Part shown: piece after piece, positions 62,499 to 64,000 of the stretch
How positions within the stretch are numbered: position 1 is the first letter of the stretch
Layout: the number at the start of each line of letters is the position of its first letter
From: Cellvibrio sp. UBA7671
GTDB taxonomy: Bacteria > Pseudomonadota > Gammaproteobacteria > Pseudomonadales > Cellvibrionaceae
DNA: 64,000 nucleotides
Direction of reading: 5' to 3'
Assembly: GCA_002483145.1 (NCBI GenBank)
Contig: DLHJ01000003.1
Coordinates: 248,001-312,000 of the forward strand
Notes under the pieces: model-generated
Database searches by the model: none
The model's input: only the letters and a program-made list of their open reading frames with translations
Told to the model about the DNA's origin: nothing
Position numbers and translations under genes: made by a program

Positions 62499-64000
62499 TT
62501 ACAACAATTTTTTCATCTCCACGCAACGCTCATCCTCCTGCACTTCCACACGCAGCATACGATAGGTCAGCGGATGTAATTGCAGTGACTGGTCGCGCGT
62601 TTGTGTTAGCAGAGCAACCGATGCATCGCTACAACCGCGTAAAAAGATTCCACGGAAAAAACCTGCCATAAAACGCTCATAGCGATTTTTACTCATCTCA
62701 GGCAAGGCCGCTAATAATTTAGGCACATAAACACTGCGCAGTTGCGCCTGTGAAAATGGCAAATAATTGGCCATCACCAACCGCATAGTGGCCAGTTTAT
62801 ATTCTTGCTCAGGAGCGATAATGTTGTTCAACCATCGTTCTTTAATACCTGCCTGCGGGCGCACCGCTTCACTCGCCAGTGCCATTTGTACCCCCATGTC
62901 CGAACCGTCTTTTTTCTGTTCAGCAGCAGTCAGCGCGAGATAATCCTGGTATTCGTATTGATTCAAGCGTACCAACAGTGCCCAACGACGGTCTTGATCC
63001 AATACCAAACCGGGGAGTTTTTTATGTTTATCACCGATTAATTGCACGCGCATCCAAGCCAAAGCGTCGTTACTGGATGCAGAATACACATAGCTATCGA
63101 ACCACAACTTTTGCACATCGGAACCTGCAGCTGCGGCATTCATATTGGCGAAAACAAATTGCTCCAATTGCTGCTGTGCGCTGGCTAGATTTTTTTCTGG
63201 TGTATTCATTAACTGCAGGTAATCGCGCACTAATTTTAATTTGGCGGTGATTGCTGCCACCACTTCCACCTGAGTTTCCTGCACACTGTGCCGCTTCGCT
63301 AGTGACAAAAAATCAATCAGTGAAATGCGCGAATCAATCACTTCATCCCACAAATTTTGCCAGAGCATAATGCGCAGGCTCGCGTCAAATAAATGAATTT
63401 TTTCACGTACCACTTGCAGGGATTTTTGATCCAGCTCCACCCGCACATAACCCCAATCATCCAGATTAGCAAAAACCAGATCCGGGCATGCGAGGCCTTT
63501 TGCTGCATCAACACTAGTCGCTGCACCACTGTAAGTGACTGGCAAGCGCTTCACTAACTGCGCCTTGCCCGCATCGATTTTGTAAAAACCCAACTGCACC
63601 CGCTGCTCGCGCAATACGGGCAAATCAACTGGTGAAGATTGTTGGAGCTTCAGCGAAGTAATAGAAGTATTGGTAGAATCGCACTGATATTGCACCTGGA
63701 TTTTATTTAATCCCGCCTGCGCTAACCAGGTGTAGCTCCAACTGGATAAATCCCTTCCCGATGCACGCGCAATCTCATTGATAAAATCATCTTGCTGCGT
63801 ATTTTGATACGCGTATTTTTTTAAATAACTGGCGACACCTTGGCGGAAATTTTCTTCACCCACCAACTGTGCCAGTTGTTTTAATACTGATGCACCCTTG
63901 CCGTAGGTGATAGCATCAAAATTGGTAAACGCCTCTGCTGTATTCAGCACAGGTAACTCAATCGGATGAGTAATAACTTGTTGGTCCATGGTGTAGGCCA
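62499..64000 (-). CDS. M1-family aminopeptidase N, C-terminal part
   Basis: This is the last 500 codons of an M1 metallopeptidase; the start and the HExxH zinc motif lie beyond the window. Visible are TMDQQVITHPIELPV, then FDAITYGKGASVLKQLAQLVG with the conserved YxKG-type tyrosine, and FINEIARASGRDLSSWSYTWL, followed by an ERAP1_C-like helical domain to the end. The arrangement recalls the Streptomyces lividans type of PepN more than the E. coli one. Open reading continues past base 64000, so the apparent ATG at 63989 is internal. Confidence 0.88.
   Translation of the reverse strand, partial: AYTMDQQVITHPIELPVLNTAEAFTNFDAITYGKGASVLKQLAQLVGEENFRQGVASYLKKYAYQNTQQDDFINEIARASGRDLSSWSYTWLAQAGLNKIQVQYQCDSTNTSITSLKLQQSSPVDLPVLREQRVQLGFYKIDAGKAQLVKRLPVTYSGAATSVDAAKGLACPDLVFANLDDWGYVRVELDQKSLQVVREKIHLFDASLRIMLWQNLWDEVIDSRISLIDFLSLAKRHSVQETQVEVVAAITAKLKLVRDYLQLMNTPEKNLASAQQQLEQFVFANMNAAAAGSDVQKLWFDSYVYSASSNDALAWMRVQLIGDKHKKLPGLVLDQDRRWALLVRLNQYEYQDYLALTAAEQKKDGSDMGVQMALASEAVRPQAGIKERWLNNIIAPEQEYKLATMRLVMANYLPFSQAQLRSVYVPKLLAALPEMSKNRYERFMAGFFRGIFLRGCSDASVALLTQTRDQSLQLHPLTYRMLRVEVQEDERCVEMKKLL

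Noticed and set aside
1-64000. CRISPR arrays, insertion sequences or prophage genes
   Set aside because: No regularly spaced repeats, transposase, integrase or phage structural genes were seen on either strand.

Overview
The window looks like chromosome of a Cellvibrio-like gammaproteobacterium (Cellvibrionaceae). The reasons are a Pseudomonas/E. coli-type housekeeping cluster (miaA, mutL, amidase, tsaE, nnr, queG, orn, rsgA) combined with a glycan-scavenging repertoire: a Caulobacter-type TonB-dependent receptor, a GH97 glucosidase, a CE2 acetylesterase, paired tryptophan-halogenase-like flavoproteins and a LacI regulator. Genus assignment is inference from gene content; no rRNA or tRNA gene was found.

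Layout. 1-10.4 kb: miaA (partial), mutL, amiC-type amidase, tsaE and nnr on the minus strand, interrupted between amidase and tsaE by an outer-membrane barrel protein, a small HbpS-like protein and a periplasmic-sensor GGDEF/EAL protein. 10.6-17.5 kb: a DUF1631 protein, a PilZ protein, an alpha/beta hydrolase coupled to a LytS/LytTR two-component system, a SIMPL protein and an orphan periplasmic binding protein. 17.6-22.5 kb: queG, gnd, a RidA-like lipoprotein, a frameshifted FosA-like gene, DUF4287 and GNAT proteins. 22.6-30.6 kb: a complete Nit1C-type nitrilase cluster (nitB-nitH) with a divergent sigma54 activator (nitA), a -24/-12 promoter and a probable activator site. 30.9-36.2 kb: a beta-propeller/GGDEF sensor, an M14 peptidase and an alpha/beta hydrolase. 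36.2-50.9 kb: a glycan-utilisation region with two halogenase-like flavoproteins, the TonB receptor, LacI, GH97, a GMC dehydrogenase with its small Tat subunit, a secreted TIM-barrel epimerase-like protein and a CE2 esterase. 50.9-55.4 kb: an IorAB-like molybdenum hydroxylase with its XdhC- and MocA-like maturation factors. 55.6-59.7 kb: nudK, a second orphan binding protein divergent from a membrane diguanylate cyclase, and small proteins. 59.8-64 kb: orn, rsgA, a rhodanese and the C-terminal part of an M1 aminopeptidase.

How it fits together. The housekeeping genes keep the order and orientation of the E. coli/Pseudomonas psd-rsgA-orn-queG-nnr-tsaE-ami-mutL-miaA cluster, but accessory DNA separates them in three places, the largest being about 41 kb between queG and orn. 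Three copies of a CAACCGGTTG palindrome tie the LacI regulator to the TonB receptor and the GH97 enzyme. The GMC/small-subunit/TIM-barrel trio looks like an oxidative 3-keto-glycoside route beside the hydrolytic one. Four c-di-GMP enzymes or candidate effectors and several binding-protein-type sensors suggest heavy nutrient-to-lifestyle signalling. The most coherent accessory systems are the Nit1C cluster with its visible control region and the halogenase/TonB/LacI/3-keto-glycoside block.
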